In this document: piece after piece, positions 58,001 to 63,765 of the stretch | Numbering within the stretch: position 1 is the stretch's first letter | Layout of the letters: each line of letters starts with the position of its first letter | Source of the DNA: Platynereis dumerilii | Lineage: Eukaryota > Annelida > Polychaeta > Phyllodocida > Nereididae | Reading direction: 5' to 3' | Assembly (NCBI GenBank): GCA_026936325.1 | Contig: JAPTHN010000038.1 | Coordinates: forward strand, 434,001 to 498,000 | DNA: 64,000 bases | Notes under the pieces: generated by a model | What the model saw: only the letters and a program-made list of their open reading frames with translations | Database searches by the model: none | What the model was told of the DNA's origin: nothing | Made by a program: the position numbers and the translations under genes

Positions 58001-60481
58001 TGCCTGTGGTGCTTGAGGTGCCTGTGGTGCTTGAGGTGCCTGCAGGGCTTGTGGTGCCTGTGGGGCCTGAGGTGCCTGTGGGGCTTGTGGTGCCTGTGGG
58101 GCTTGTGGTGCCTGTGGTGCCTGTGGGGCTTGTGGAGCCTGAGGTGCTTGTGGAGCCTGTGGTGCCTGAGAAGCTTGAGGTGCCTGTGGGGCTTGTGCAG
58201 CCTGAGGTGCCTGTGGGGCTTGTGGAGCCTGAGCTGCCTGTGGAGCTTGAGGTGCCTGAGGAGCCTGTGGTGCCTGTGGAGCCTGTGGTGCTTGTGGAGC
58301 CTGAGGTGCTTGTGGAGCTTGTGGCGCCTGAGGTGCCTGTGGAGCTTGTGGAGCCTGTGGTGCTTGTGGAGCCTGTGGTGCCTGTGGAGCCTGTGGTGCC
58401 TGTGGAGCCTGAGGTGCTTGTGGAGCCTGTGGGGCTTGTGGTGCCTGTGGAGCTTGTGGTGCTTGTGGAGCCTGTGGTGCTTGTGGTGTCTGAGGTGCCT
58501 GTGGACCTTGCGGAATGGATCCTACAGGAGTTTGTTCTACAGAGTAAACAAAACTTCTTAGTCTAAAATGGAGACAGTATTCCTTGAGTTACTTTTTGTT
58601 AAAATGTTCCAAATCGTGAATAAACTGTTGATAGACAGACTTCAGGTTTACCTAATATACTTACACATTTCAGCATTAAAAATTATTGATTTTCTAGATT
58701 TGCACTACTATCCATATGTAAGTGAAATGGGTACTGACCAAAAGTGCTTGTGGAAGCAAGATGATTCATTTGATGTAAAGAAAACACACAGGGTCGTAAA
58801 GGACAATACTCAAGACACTCTTTGGGAAGTAAGTGAATCCCTCCCCCCTCCTTTTATTTACTTTTAAAATAACATTGGCCTTGTGTTCCACGTATTTATC
58901 AAAGACTTTGACCCATGCCTCTCTTCAGTACAGCAATAAAAATTGGCAGCCATTATCTCGTACTTTATAACCCAATAATTATGTATTCATCTCATCGGAT
59001 GAGAATTCAATTATCCATATAAGTAGTTTCAGTTTGGTTTAGGATGTTTAGCACTATTGATCTTATTTTTGACACTTGTAATAATTCAACTGCAGAAAGG
59101 TTTAACTGGTTAGAAGATTACTCTGAAATCTATATACTTCAATAGAACATTAACAGTTCTTACCAACACATCCCTTGATCAGCAACAGCAGTCTGTCAGG
59201 TGTCCTTCCACTTTGACATCTCATGCTTATCCTAATTCGACTGACATGAGCTGAAAAGAGATCCCGAATATTTTCAATCATTACTTCATTCCTTCGGCCC
59301 GGCTATACTGATGAATTGTATAATATATTGTAGTACACATAATTCTAAAATGTGAATTTCATCAAGAAATGTGGATTATTTACCAGTTAGGAAGCAGTTT
59401 TGAGTGCCACGAGACTCGAATGAGTAAAACTTCTTGATCTAAAAATGAACCAGTGTAAATTTTAATAATGAAGGCATTTTAGGCAGCACAACTCCAGAGT
59501 CCAGACAGTGAATATTTTGATTCTGATGCTACTCACTTCTAAGTAGGTGACATACAAACTGAAGTGAATACAATACCATAACTACCAACGATCAGAACAA
59601 TCTGACAAAATTCGAACAAATAACACGCAATTCTCACCGCAGAGAATGTTCGTAATAGTAAAAAGTGCTCAGAAATCAAACACCAATACTTTCAAATTGT
59701 GCAAAGATATCTGTCTATCGCTGTAAGAATAAGAGCTCAAAGCTTGAGGGAAATGCTTAAAAAACGAGATTGGACTTTTATGCATAGCATGTGTGAAGCC
59801 TTCTCATTTTCCACATTTGTGGGAATGCCTGACTAACTCACTCAAGAGTTTATTGAAATAACATTTCGTAATATGACATAGAATAAAGAGAAAAGCAAAA
59901 CTTTTAGCCCGTCTTAAGTGGAAATAATCCTCGACTATCATCAGAACAGATTAGTTTGGACAAAAAAAAGGGATTAACTTGCGAAATGTCGTAACCAAAT
60001 AAACTTTATATGGGCATGGTTGTTCATGCCTCCCTTTCGTCAAATACAGTCATCACATGATTCACATCCATGGTTATGAATGAGCCACAATTTCGTTACA
60101 TCACCCTGCTCAGGCCTGCTGTTGCAGTACAGGCCATTCATCATGCAGTTGCTTCAAAGTTTTACACATTGACACTTTTTCAGAATGGTCATTGATAGAC
60201 ATTACACTTGCATTACAACATAGATATACATACCAACAGTCCGTTGCTGACATAAACAACCTTCACTGAAAGCGCACTTCCATCAGAACAAACTTCTCTG
60301 ACTCTCAATCGGAATTCTGTCAGGGTAACTGAGCCACCTCCATTCGGTATCAGAGCAAAGGAATCTTCATCAGAAGGCAGCCTGAACACTGTGAAGCCAT
60401 TTGGTCTGGCATTGGTCTCAACATATCTTTGTCTTGGCTGCAGTACTCCAGTTGATCCTTGCACCAATGGCTCATTGCAGT
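20691..60481 (-). CDS. Large secreted modular protein, 3' part of gene (SCO-spondin/mucin-like tail)
   Basis: Thirty-one exons were joined by reading GT-AG borders and phases; every junction is in phase and the total (8,285 nt) closes as 2,760 residues and a stop. Order: four cassettes of a Cys domain plus a (PQA)n spacer; a divergent Cys domain; a Thr/Pro/Glu linker; then VWC-like, TSP1, TSP1, TIL, VWC-like, TSP1, VWC-like, TSP1, TIL, VWC-like and CTCK. TSP1, TIL, VWC and CTCK domains are extracellular and disulphide-rich; CTCK knots dimerise mucins and von Willebrand factor. A secreted, polymerising matrix, mucus or adhesive protein is inferred. The signal peptide and any VWD domains would lie upstream of the window. 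SCO-spondin orthology is not claimed: the PQA cassettes are foreign to it as far as I know. Introns from 0.1 to 4 kb are full of mobile elements. Confidence 0.8.
21180..21590. repeat. Four AGACGTCT palindromes
   Basis: AGACGTCT occurs at about 21184, 21366, 21534 and 21573 in an intron. It is too sparse for a tandem repeat and has no known link to the gene. Confidence 0.4.
21826..22389 (-). mobile_element. Non-LTR retrotransposon, C-terminal zinc-finger part
   Basis: A 187-codon open frame ends the coding part of a LINE. It contains RARMLVGRYRTQS and the finger CKICSTGEEEDIVHLLIDCP, the C-x2-C...H-x4-C arrangement found at the C-terminus of several non-LTR reverse transcriptases. The catalytic region is missing, so the copy is 5'-truncated. 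It is open throughout this piece, which points to a fairly young insertion. It lies in the intron between the two CTCK exons. Confidence 0.7.
22500..22580 (-). mobile_element. LINE 3' end with TATC tail
   Basis: On the minus strand: a CCTTTGGAATAATAAAGTAT segment followed by (TATC)n. This is a typical CR1/Rex1-type 3' end. It is probably the end of the LINE whose coding remnants lie at 23215-24470, but the 600 bases between could not be proven to be its 3' UTR. Confidence 0.6.
23215..24470 (-). mobile_element. Rex1/CR1-type LINE remnant, split by a Tc1-like element
   Basis: Minus-strand pieces include a GAP-x-GCV-x-SP word, FILYTND, LTFADDTVVAG (the catalytic FADD of reverse transcriptase), then VDNYKYLGTVIDSKLNWKTN and FLRCLRQFGVD. 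After the inserted 530-bp element the frame resumes with CWFSNIGVQNNSKLTRIVSI, AGKIIG and LPSGRRLRSMSAKTNR. The order is that of a Rex1/CR1 reverse transcriptase C-terminus. A stretch after VVAG appears deleted and there are stops, so it is dead. Confidence 0.75.
23498..24027. mobile_element. Tc1/mariner-like non-autonomous element in the LINE
   Basis: Both ends read CACTCT(T/C)GATCAAAATGCT inward, and a TA dinucleotide flanks each side (23496-23497 and 24028-24029). Length 530 bp. Short minus-strand frames inside lack a complete DDE domain. Removing it mentally rejoins the LINE coding sequence, so it inserted after the LINE. Confidence 0.8.
24565..24692 (-). CDS. C-terminal cystine knot (CTCK), first half
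   Basis: Reads DFVEKCSVRTIKEVITYTID, then PVELGICNGTCAGVQ. The C-x-G-x-C word (CNGTC) is the knot signature that lies in the middle of CTCK domains. Phase 1 in, phase 0 out. Confidence 0.85.
24848..24935 (-). mobile_element. Retroposon 3' end
   Basis: On the minus strand AGGCGCTACATAAATGACTA followed by a TTATTA-type tail. Such GCGCTA-TAAAT ends are common on dispersed LINE/SINE families. Only the last 80 bases are seen. Confidence 0.45.
25530..25686 (-). CDS. Last VWC-like exon, phase-1 donor
   Basis: Reads WYDDVNCCIYKECVRGHIIT, then CTCPPGFHQVDSSDECCACK. The C-C, C-x-C and CCxC groups match a VWC domain. The donor G-GTGAGT is strong and phase 1. It can join in frame either to the first CTCK exon (24692) or, as I infer, to the Gly/Asn exon (20613). 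Confidence 0.8.
25827..25992. repeat. Minisatellite of 30-31 bp units
   Basis: Five units and a partial one of GCAAGCCAAAATTCT plus TCATTCAAGTATGGC. Intronic. Confidence 0.85.
26455..26568 (+). mobile_element. Retroposon 3' end with (TTTACC)n tail
   Basis: Contains GGCCCAACTGGAAGCAAGTC and ends in CTTTACATTTACCTTTACC. The pattern of a short GC-richer body and a CTTTAC tail is typical of a LINE or SINE 3' end. No coding sequence remains. Confidence 0.5.
27171..28114. mobile_element. Inverted-repeat element with GGGGAGAGTGGGGCACGTTG ends
   Basis: The left end reads ATAGGGGAGAGTGGGGCACG and the right end gives the same in reverse complement. Internal copies of GGTCCAACGTGCCCC (about 27358, 27707, 27731, 28071, 28090) form subterminal repeats. 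It is 944 bp and has no transposase. Intronic, between the TIL 2 and last VWC exons. Confidence 0.8.
28186..28379 (-). CDS. TIL domain 2
   Basis: A complete TIL domain in one exon: CGPNEKYYSDPYCEPTCESF, CPTRVVTECCACAPGFHR, GDCVPVEECFKC. Ten cysteines in the expected order with the C-x-C-x-P-G-F motif. It ends KFPNGT in phase 0, the beginning of a VWC-like unit. Confidence 0.85.
28600..29240. repeat. Diverged direct repeats with ATGGATGAAATTTGGTAC word
   Basis: Four variants of a unit with CTTGGTCACTATTGCCTGTA and ATGGATAAAGTTTGGTACA occur at about 28628, 28733, 28895 and 29205. Spacing 105 to 310 bases. They are old and intronic. Confidence 0.5.
29281..29454 (-). CDS. TSP1 repeat 4
   Basis: Reads WCAWGQWSQCDKSCGSGHRS, then CGGAACPDEDFEMQECNPQA and C. 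All WxxW, WSxC, CG and terminal Cys features of TSP1 repeats are present. Phase 1 both sides. Confidence 0.85.
29596..29642 (-). CDS. Small exon completing the VWC-like segment
   Basis: 47-nt exon reading ICWTQDNIKCTPKAP. Phase 2 in, phase 1 out. Both borders are canonical (TTTCAG and GTAATA). Confidence 0.7.
29752..29928 (-). CDS. End of TSP1 repeat 3 and VWC-like segment
   Basis: Reads VGDSPPRAGSGSECTGPYIQ then NRPCNEDC, closing the TSP1 repeat, followed by CPTVTCSLVVEGETIVYPQF and SETECETC, an incomplete VWC-like unit. The intron before this exon is 2.6 kb and holds a Tc1-like element. Confidence 0.75.
30394..30844. mobile_element. Tc1-like non-autonomous element
   Basis: The left end reads TACACTGCTCGCCAAAAGTT and the right end in reverse complement reads TACACTGCAAGCCAAAAGTT. 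The leading TA is the target duplication. 451 bp; no intact transposase. Confidence 0.8.
32532..32660 (-). CDS. End of VWC-like domain and start of TSP1 repeat 3
   Basis: Reads CSCRDGIVVCTTREECNQDC, then TAWTEWCGCTVTCGGGVQT. The second part is a TSP1 start in which the usual Ser-x-Cys is replaced by Gly-Cys. Donor GTACAT, phase 2. Confidence 0.75.
32753..32878 (-). CDS. End of TIL domain 1 and start of VWC-like domain
   Basis: Begins RCPLGQVMDENWNCVDPSAC, the typical closing half of a TIL domain (C-x-C-P-x-G then C-V), and continues PCYYNGKDYPSGFVVKDDGC, the start of a VWC-like unit. Phase 2 both sides. Confidence 0.8.
33196..33475 (-). CDS. TSP1 repeat 2 and start of TIL domain 1
   Basis: The first two thirds read WTQWTSWSSCSRSCGGG, CTSPAPSNGG and ENCNPQDC, a canonical TSP1 repeat with three tryptophans. 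The rest reads NCPAPYVLGPLTCPRTCRD and CIEIDDCDHIC, the first half of a trypsin-inhibitor-like (TIL) domain. Donor GTTGGC is unusual but phase 2 fits the next exon. Confidence 0.8.
34616..34777 (-). CDS. TSP1 repeat 1
   Basis: Reads WGTWGEWSTCSKNCGSGIRT, then CPGCLNQVEACNTQPCS. This carries the WxxW and WSxCSxxCG motifs and the closing CNxQPC of thrombospondin type 1 repeats. A single exon encodes the whole repeat, phase 1 on both sides. Confidence 0.85.
34905..34957 (-). CDS. Small exon completing the VWC-like domain
   Basis: 53-nt exon, reading TCTDYGNFESEVIESCYG. Phase 2 in and phase 1 out, linking the VWC-like exon with the first TSP1 exon; donor GTAAGA. Confidence 0.65.
35478..35658 (-). 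CDS. VWC-like exon
   Basis: Reads HCCFYDLNAYQEQFNVPYGG, then GYTSGDDQVDIGQRIAYGQ and RSPCVML. Joined with the next exon (TCTDYGNFESEVIESCYG) the Cys spacing is like a von Willebrand C type domain, although the match is loose. Phase 1 in, phase 2 out. Confidence 0.65.
37161..37897. mobile_element. Inverted-repeat element, about 735 bp
   Basis: Left arm TACCAGTACCCCATAAGCAG plus TACCAGCCAAGCAG at 37164-37197 is exactly matched in reverse complement at 37861-37894. An 88-codon plus-strand frame inside (37465-37731) shows no known motif. Intronic. Confidence 0.7.
38162..38245 (-). CDS. Thr/Pro/Glu linker exon
   Basis: 28-residue exon containing TTPCSVPVTTTIQVPTPEPE then TTPEPS. The composition is typical of an O-glycosylated mucin-type linker. 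Phase 1 at both ends; donor GTAAGT. Confidence 0.7.
38395..38551 (-). CDS. Divergent Cys-domain exon
   Basis: Reads VRATNPSGCEEFSYVIHG through to LYIIECVPG, phase 0 in and phase 1 out. Together with the end of the preceding exon it has the same layout as the cassette domain (a Cys near the start, then a pair of hydrophobic strands, then a terminal (K/E)-x-C-V-x-G), so I infer it is a distant fifth copy that closes the repeat series. Confidence 0.65.
38644..44738 (-). CDS. Cassette 4: Cys domain, longest PQA spacer and start of a divergent domain
   Basis: Exons 44491-44738, 41371-41425, 41166-41252 and 38644-40298. This is the most divergent copy (for example CNEALVQG, RYVDANIRPNGF, EICSDGSELSVRV, ENCFITG, MTCDSG). 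Its last exon (551 codons) begins EQIPGGFTPQGPQ, holds about 140 PQA-type triplets, then runs without a break into LPPGPTVRPGFFCPAGFP and PANILISLKPTARAADMFVS, a non-repetitive domain continued by the next exon. The junction ends in phase 0. The first intron of the cassette (3.1 kb) is enlarged by two LINE remnants. Confidence 0.75.
40618..40756. repeat. (GATA)n microsatellite
   Basis: About 30 GATA units with a GACA interruption. Lies in the intron before the last PQA exon. Confidence 0.9.
41742..42165 (+). mobile_element. LINE 3' end
   Basis: Plus strand reads YQLLPSGRRLRSIKARTSRY and SFVPASIKLVN, the very C-terminus of CR1/Rex1-type reverse transcriptases, then a 3' UTR with AATAAAGTATATCTTATC and a (TATCT)n tail. 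5'-truncated. Confidence 0.75.
42860..43365 (+). mobile_element. Rex1/CR1-type LINE 3' end
   Basis: Plus strand reads LNFLTWYNNLTVQSKNKLHE, AGKIIGEKLESLG, then after a stop ILQDPTHDLHKEYESLPFNR and SFVPSSIRLFNTQ. The 3' end has GGATATATTAAAGATTATC and (TATC)n. 5'-truncated and at least one stop. Confidence 0.75.
45146..45507. mobile_element. MITE family A, copy 1
   Basis: 362 bp with ends CAACGAAACACTTTGATATA and CAGCGAAACTCTTTGATATA read inward, extended as a 55-bp inverted repeat (AATTAAAGTGGACTGTGGCA, then CTGTGAAAATGGCACTT). A TA flanks both sides, so it is a Tc1/mariner-type MITE. The 70-codon frame inside is not a gene. Confidence 0.85.
46049..49048 (-). CDS. Cassette 3: Cys domain exons plus PQA spacer
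   Basis: Exons 48801-49048, 48071-48125, 47812-47898 and 46049-46984. Exon lengths of the three Cys-domain exons (248, 55, 87) match the other cassettes exactly. The spacer exon (311 codons) starts ETNPIGQGPQTPQ; near its end the triplets change to PQSPQVPLPGFPVAPE, with one extra residue relative to cassettes 1 and 2. The donor after the spacer is GTATGC rather than GTATGT. Any cassette could be lost or added without changing the frame, since each starts and ends in phase 1. Confidence 0.75.
47022..49100. repeat. Segmental duplicate, copy in cassette 3
   Basis: Nearly base-for-base copy of 52200-54290, covering three exons and their introns. Only scattered substitutions and small indels were seen by eye. 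Confidence 0.85.
49340..49680. mobile_element. MITE family A, copy 2 (variant ends)
   Basis: The body matches copy 1 (CCAATACTTTCAATGTTAAT and AACAGCCTCTATGTTTCCCA), but the outer ends read ATGCAAAAAGA instead of the copy 1 ends. Lies in the intron between cassettes 2 and 3. Confidence 0.75.
50537..54240 (-). CDS. Cassette 2: Cys domain exons plus PQA spacer
   Basis: Exons 53993-54240, 53264-53318, 53005-53091 and 50537-51433. The first exon translates identically to that of cassette 3 and differs from cassette 1 by about one residue in the part compared (LTVKV here, LSVKV there). The spacer exon (298 codons) starts ETNPIGQGPQTPQ and ends PGFPAPE. Introns and exons from 52200 to 54290 are almost identical to 47022-49100, showing a recent duplication. 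A 724-bp insertion (51475-52198) is present here and absent from cassette 3. Confidence 0.75.
51475..52198. mobile_element. 724-bp insertion unique to cassette 2
   Basis: Flanked by a 7-bp direct repeat TAGTATT (51468-51474 and 52199-52205); the matching intron of cassette 3 lacks it. It has no clear inverted repeat. A 164-codon plus-strand frame spans most of it (51493-51987) but shows no known domain and a composition typical of chance AT-rich frames. Class undetermined. Confidence 0.6.
52200..54290. repeat. Segmental duplicate, copy in cassette 2
   Basis: Partner of 47022-49100. Both carry the same intronic inverted motif GGTAACTGCAGGTACGCTCT / GAGCGTACCTGCAG, so that motif predates the duplication. 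Confidence 0.85.
54310..57100. mobile_element. 2.8-kb DNA element with diverged long inverted repeats
   Basis: Ends are TAGGGGGTGGTGATAAA on both sides, flanked by a TTCTAAG direct repeat (54303-54309, 57101-57107). The inverted similarity continues inward for several hundred bases (GCTTTCATTTGAATACCAAC at about 54578 versus its complement near 56840). The intron of cassette 3 lacks it. Contains MITE A copy 3. No transposase recognised; a basic 61-codon frame at 55536-55721 is unexplained. Confidence 0.75.
55080..55435. mobile_element. MITE family A, copy 3, inverted, nested
   Basis: The body is the reverse complement of copies 1 and 2 and lies inside the 54310-57100 element. Its ends are more like copy 2 (CAGTCCACTCTTTTTTTACA). 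Confidence 0.75.
57559..60481 (-). CDS. Cassette 1: Cys domain exons plus PQA spacer
   Basis: Exons 60234-60481, 59384-59438, 59164-59250 and 57559-58536. The first three encode a domain starting CNEPLVQGSTGVLQPRQRYV, with VCSDG, NCFLTG, RCQSGRTPDR and KGCVG carrying the other cysteines, about 130 residues in all. I do not recognise the fold; the pattern of short hydrophobic runs suggests a beta sandwich. The fourth exon (325 codons) starts EQTPVGSIPQGPQ, continues as Pro-Gln-Ala triplets and ends PGFPAPE. Entry and exit are both phase 1. The 60482-64000 side is intron or upstream sequence with no exon seen. Confidence 0.75.
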
Positions 60482-61129
60482 CTGGAAACAGAATGTGTTC
60501 TTAAATTTAATTGATGCTGAATGATGAAAAATAAACACAAAACAAGGTCTCGAAAGTATAAAATGTTGTTTTTGATTTTCTGACTTGCATTTTTATTTAA
60601 TGGGACTCATTAAAAGCTATATAATGCTTATCAGGCTGGAGCCCTTACAAAACATGATATAATAAAATTAAATGTAGATGACTTATTACACATTTTCAAA
60701 TTCAGAAATTCTGCATGTAAAACAAATAATTTGTCAATTCAAAAACTTCAAAGCTGCTTCTAGTTTAAGTATTTTTCAATGAAGGAATTTCAAATAGCTT
60801 TTTTATATAGATTTAGTCAAGTCATTCCAAATAGTTGCGCCTGCATATCTGATGGAACATTTGGCCTGTTCTGTTTGAACTCCAGAAGTTGTAAGTAATT
60901 TTGACTGTCTTGTAGTTCTAGATGAAGTATTATCATTAAATTGATAATAATTTTGAAACACATTCGGAAGAAGTTGAAATGACGATGGACAAATTGAGCA
61001 ATTGTCTGATTGTATAAATCTTTTACTGACAATAATTAGAATGGGAAAGCAAATACACAGTTGGTGTCATGAAGTCAAGACCAAACAGTATTTTTATTGC
61101 TCTGTTTTGCATCACTTGTATTTTGTTGA

Positions 61130-62807
61130 CAGCAAAAGACTTTGATATATAATTAAAGTGGACTATGACACTGTGAAAATGGCACTTAGTGACTAATGAT
61201 AGACAAAGTGTCATCTTCTCTACTTTCAACATGGGAAACATAGAGGCTGTTTGATTTGTCATGATCAAGAGTAAGCCATTTGACTTCTCATAACACATTT
61301 TAGACTGGAAATCAGATGCATAATCCTTTCGTTTGGCTGTCACCAACAAGTGGGATAAGTCTCCTTCAATCAAATTAACATTGAAAGTATTGGGTTTGAT
61401 CATGACAAATCATCAGCATGATGACACACGAAGTGTCAGTTTCATAGTGCCACAGTCAACTTTACAGTGAAACACTTTGATATAGGAAAAATCCTTTCAG
61501 GTTCATGTTGATTTTTGCATTCTGTGAGTCATGATACACCGTGATTTGTCATGATCATTGCATCAGTATAGGAAGCATATATGCTGTTGATGATTCATGA
61601 TCGAGATTACATGCCATAGCTGTGAATCTGTAAGATCCAAAGCTGTGTATGAAAGATATTGACATGGGATGATTGGTCATCATTTGGATGATTTGTCATA
61701 ACCAGGCTCTGGCAGTGATTGGTCTTCCTTCATGATGACAATTTCCTATCCATCTGCCAAATGAAGGCTTATCCACCTTAGCTGAGATGGAGAGTCATTT
61801 ATCTGAAATATCTGAAAGCCTTTGTGTCATTTGTGTCAGCAAGGGATTTGTGTATAGAATGGTACAACTACATGCAGAAACAGGTGGTGTCCATAAGAAG
61901 GAAAGGCCTGGAAGAGTCAGGAAATTGAACAGTAAGTACATTTGGGGTCAACCATTACATATTGCGGGGGGGGGGGTTGGAGGAGAAAGTACTGCACTGT
62001 GATACATGTACCAGAGTCAGTTATTTATTTCAAGCACTCGCTATACAAAACTTGATTTCAAGATCGAACAACACATTGTAAATAAGAGAAAGAAGGAATG
62101 ATTTTTTTTACTGAGGCTAGACAGGACATTATTGTCATTTAGGCCAGACTTTTGAAATTTTTCGCTTCTCAGAGCGAGCGAACCAACCGATTTTCTGCCT
62201 ATGGAAAAAAAAAATTATCATACCCACAATTTTTATCAAATTGACATGTATAAAAAACTGAGATTTCACCTTCTTTTTCGTCCTACCGACCTACCCTAGA
62301 AAAGGTGCCTTGAGAAGATTAGAGAAACTAAAGATCAATTATGTCTGGCCTTACAAAAACCACCAAGCCAAGCCAAGGCCGATGCAACATTGCAGTACCC
62401 AAGCTAATGATGGAAGTATATTTTTATATTATCCATAACCACTCCTCCTCCCATGGCATCATCCTGTTGGCCTCCAGTTGCCTTGGACTGGCACTGGTGC
62501 TCTCAACAGCTGACGAACAAAATCTCTTGAGCGTATGGGCTGTGGTTATGCAGTTATGACAAATCATGCCTATGATGACTCATCATCCCATGTCAAAGTG
62601 TTTCACATATTTAGTCACATTTACAACTATATTGCATGGTAGTGATCATGAATCATCAGCTGCATATATTTTTCCAATACTAATGTAATGATCATGACAA
62701 ATCATGGTGTATCATGACTCACAGAATGCAAAAATCAACATGAACCTGAAAGGATTTTTCCTATATCAAAGTGTTTCACTATAATTCTATATCAAAGCGT
62801 TTTGCAG
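61130..62807. mobile_element. MITE family A, copy 4, interrupted
   Basis: The element starts CAGCAAAAGACTTTGATATA, is interrupted at a TA at 61463-61464, and resumes at 62782 with TAATTCTATATCAAAGCG to its end at 62807. The inserted DNA is the 61465-62781 element. Confidence 0.8.
61465..62781. mobile_element. Tc1/mariner-like element with about 215-bp arms, nested in a MITE
   Basis: Ends read CAGTGAAACACTTTGATATA and TAGTGAAACACTTTGATATA; the arms (61465 to about 61702, and about 62560 to 62781) match closely, sharing GGTTCATGTTGATTTTTGCA and repeats of CATGATTTGTCATGATCA. A TA is duplicated at both sides. Two 71-72 codon plus-strand frames (61787-62002, 62341-62559) have no recognised domain. 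Confidence 0.8.
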
Positions 62808-62997
62808 TAAGAGCATTTTTCTGACAGTCCCATAAACACTGATACCATATTTAATTCTAAAGTGGATATATGCCTTAGTTTTTCTTTCTTGGGCAGCCAA
62901 AAATGAAGTGACAAGTACATTATTAGATGTAATGATTGAATGATATTGAAATACCGAAGTTAAAGACTTCAAATCCAATACAGAATGATAGTGCATG

Positions 62998-63345
62998 TAA
63001 CCCAGCTGACAAAAACTGGTGGTTAACTGAGAGTTATCACGTGAAATTGCCCCCCAGTTATCACGTGGAAAACTGATAGGTTATTGCAAATGCTAACCAC
63101 GTGATTTTGTCACCAGTTAACCATGTGATTTTCTGGGGGCAATCTTCACCAGTTAAACACATGATTTTCTGGTGAATATCTTCACCAGTTAACCAAGTGA
63201 TTTTCTGGGGGGCAATCTTCGTCAGTTAACCACATGATTTTCTGGGGCAATCTTCACCAGTTAACCACATGATTTTCTGGTGAATATCTTCAACAATTAA
63301 CCACATGATTTTCTGGGGGGCAATCTTCACCAGTTAAAATTATTT
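62998..63345. repeat. CAGTTAACCACGTGATTTTC tandem array
   Basis: Seven or so units of 40-60 bases carrying CACCAGTTAACCA(C/T)(G/A)TGATTTTC and GGGGGGCAATCTT. CACGTG/CACATG palindromes recur in each unit. Confidence 0.8.
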
Positions 63346-63765
63346 GAGAAGAGGCAAAATCTCCAACTCGTTAACTTGGCTCTTCATCAAGCCAGTCAAC
63401 TTGGACTGTTTCAAGCAATATCTTGGGCTTTCAATAGCTGTGGGACTGAAGTAAAGCCACAAGAACTTGCTGAAAATTTGTCACAACCAGTGTGATGCAG
63501 TCAGTCTCTTTTCAGTCTTCTTAATGGGTTACCAGAATCAAGGATTGTAGTCGTACATGATTCACATTTCGGATGACTAGTCTTTTGTAATAATATCCAA
63601 TATGTGCTCCTTTTTGAGCTAATAAGTTTCAATCCGCCATATACTGTGCATTAATTCAGATTTAGAAATCATAATCATTTGTTTAATTCGTTTAAACTCA
63701 GTTAAAGTAAACTTAGTGCGGAACTCGGTAAACAGCTGTGTTTCTAGTACAGGTGGCTCCATCTA
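63346..63765. other. No gene recognised between repeat blocks
   Basis: Unique-looking AT-rich spacer between two blocks of the same repeat; it may be the interior of one element. Confidence 0.4.
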
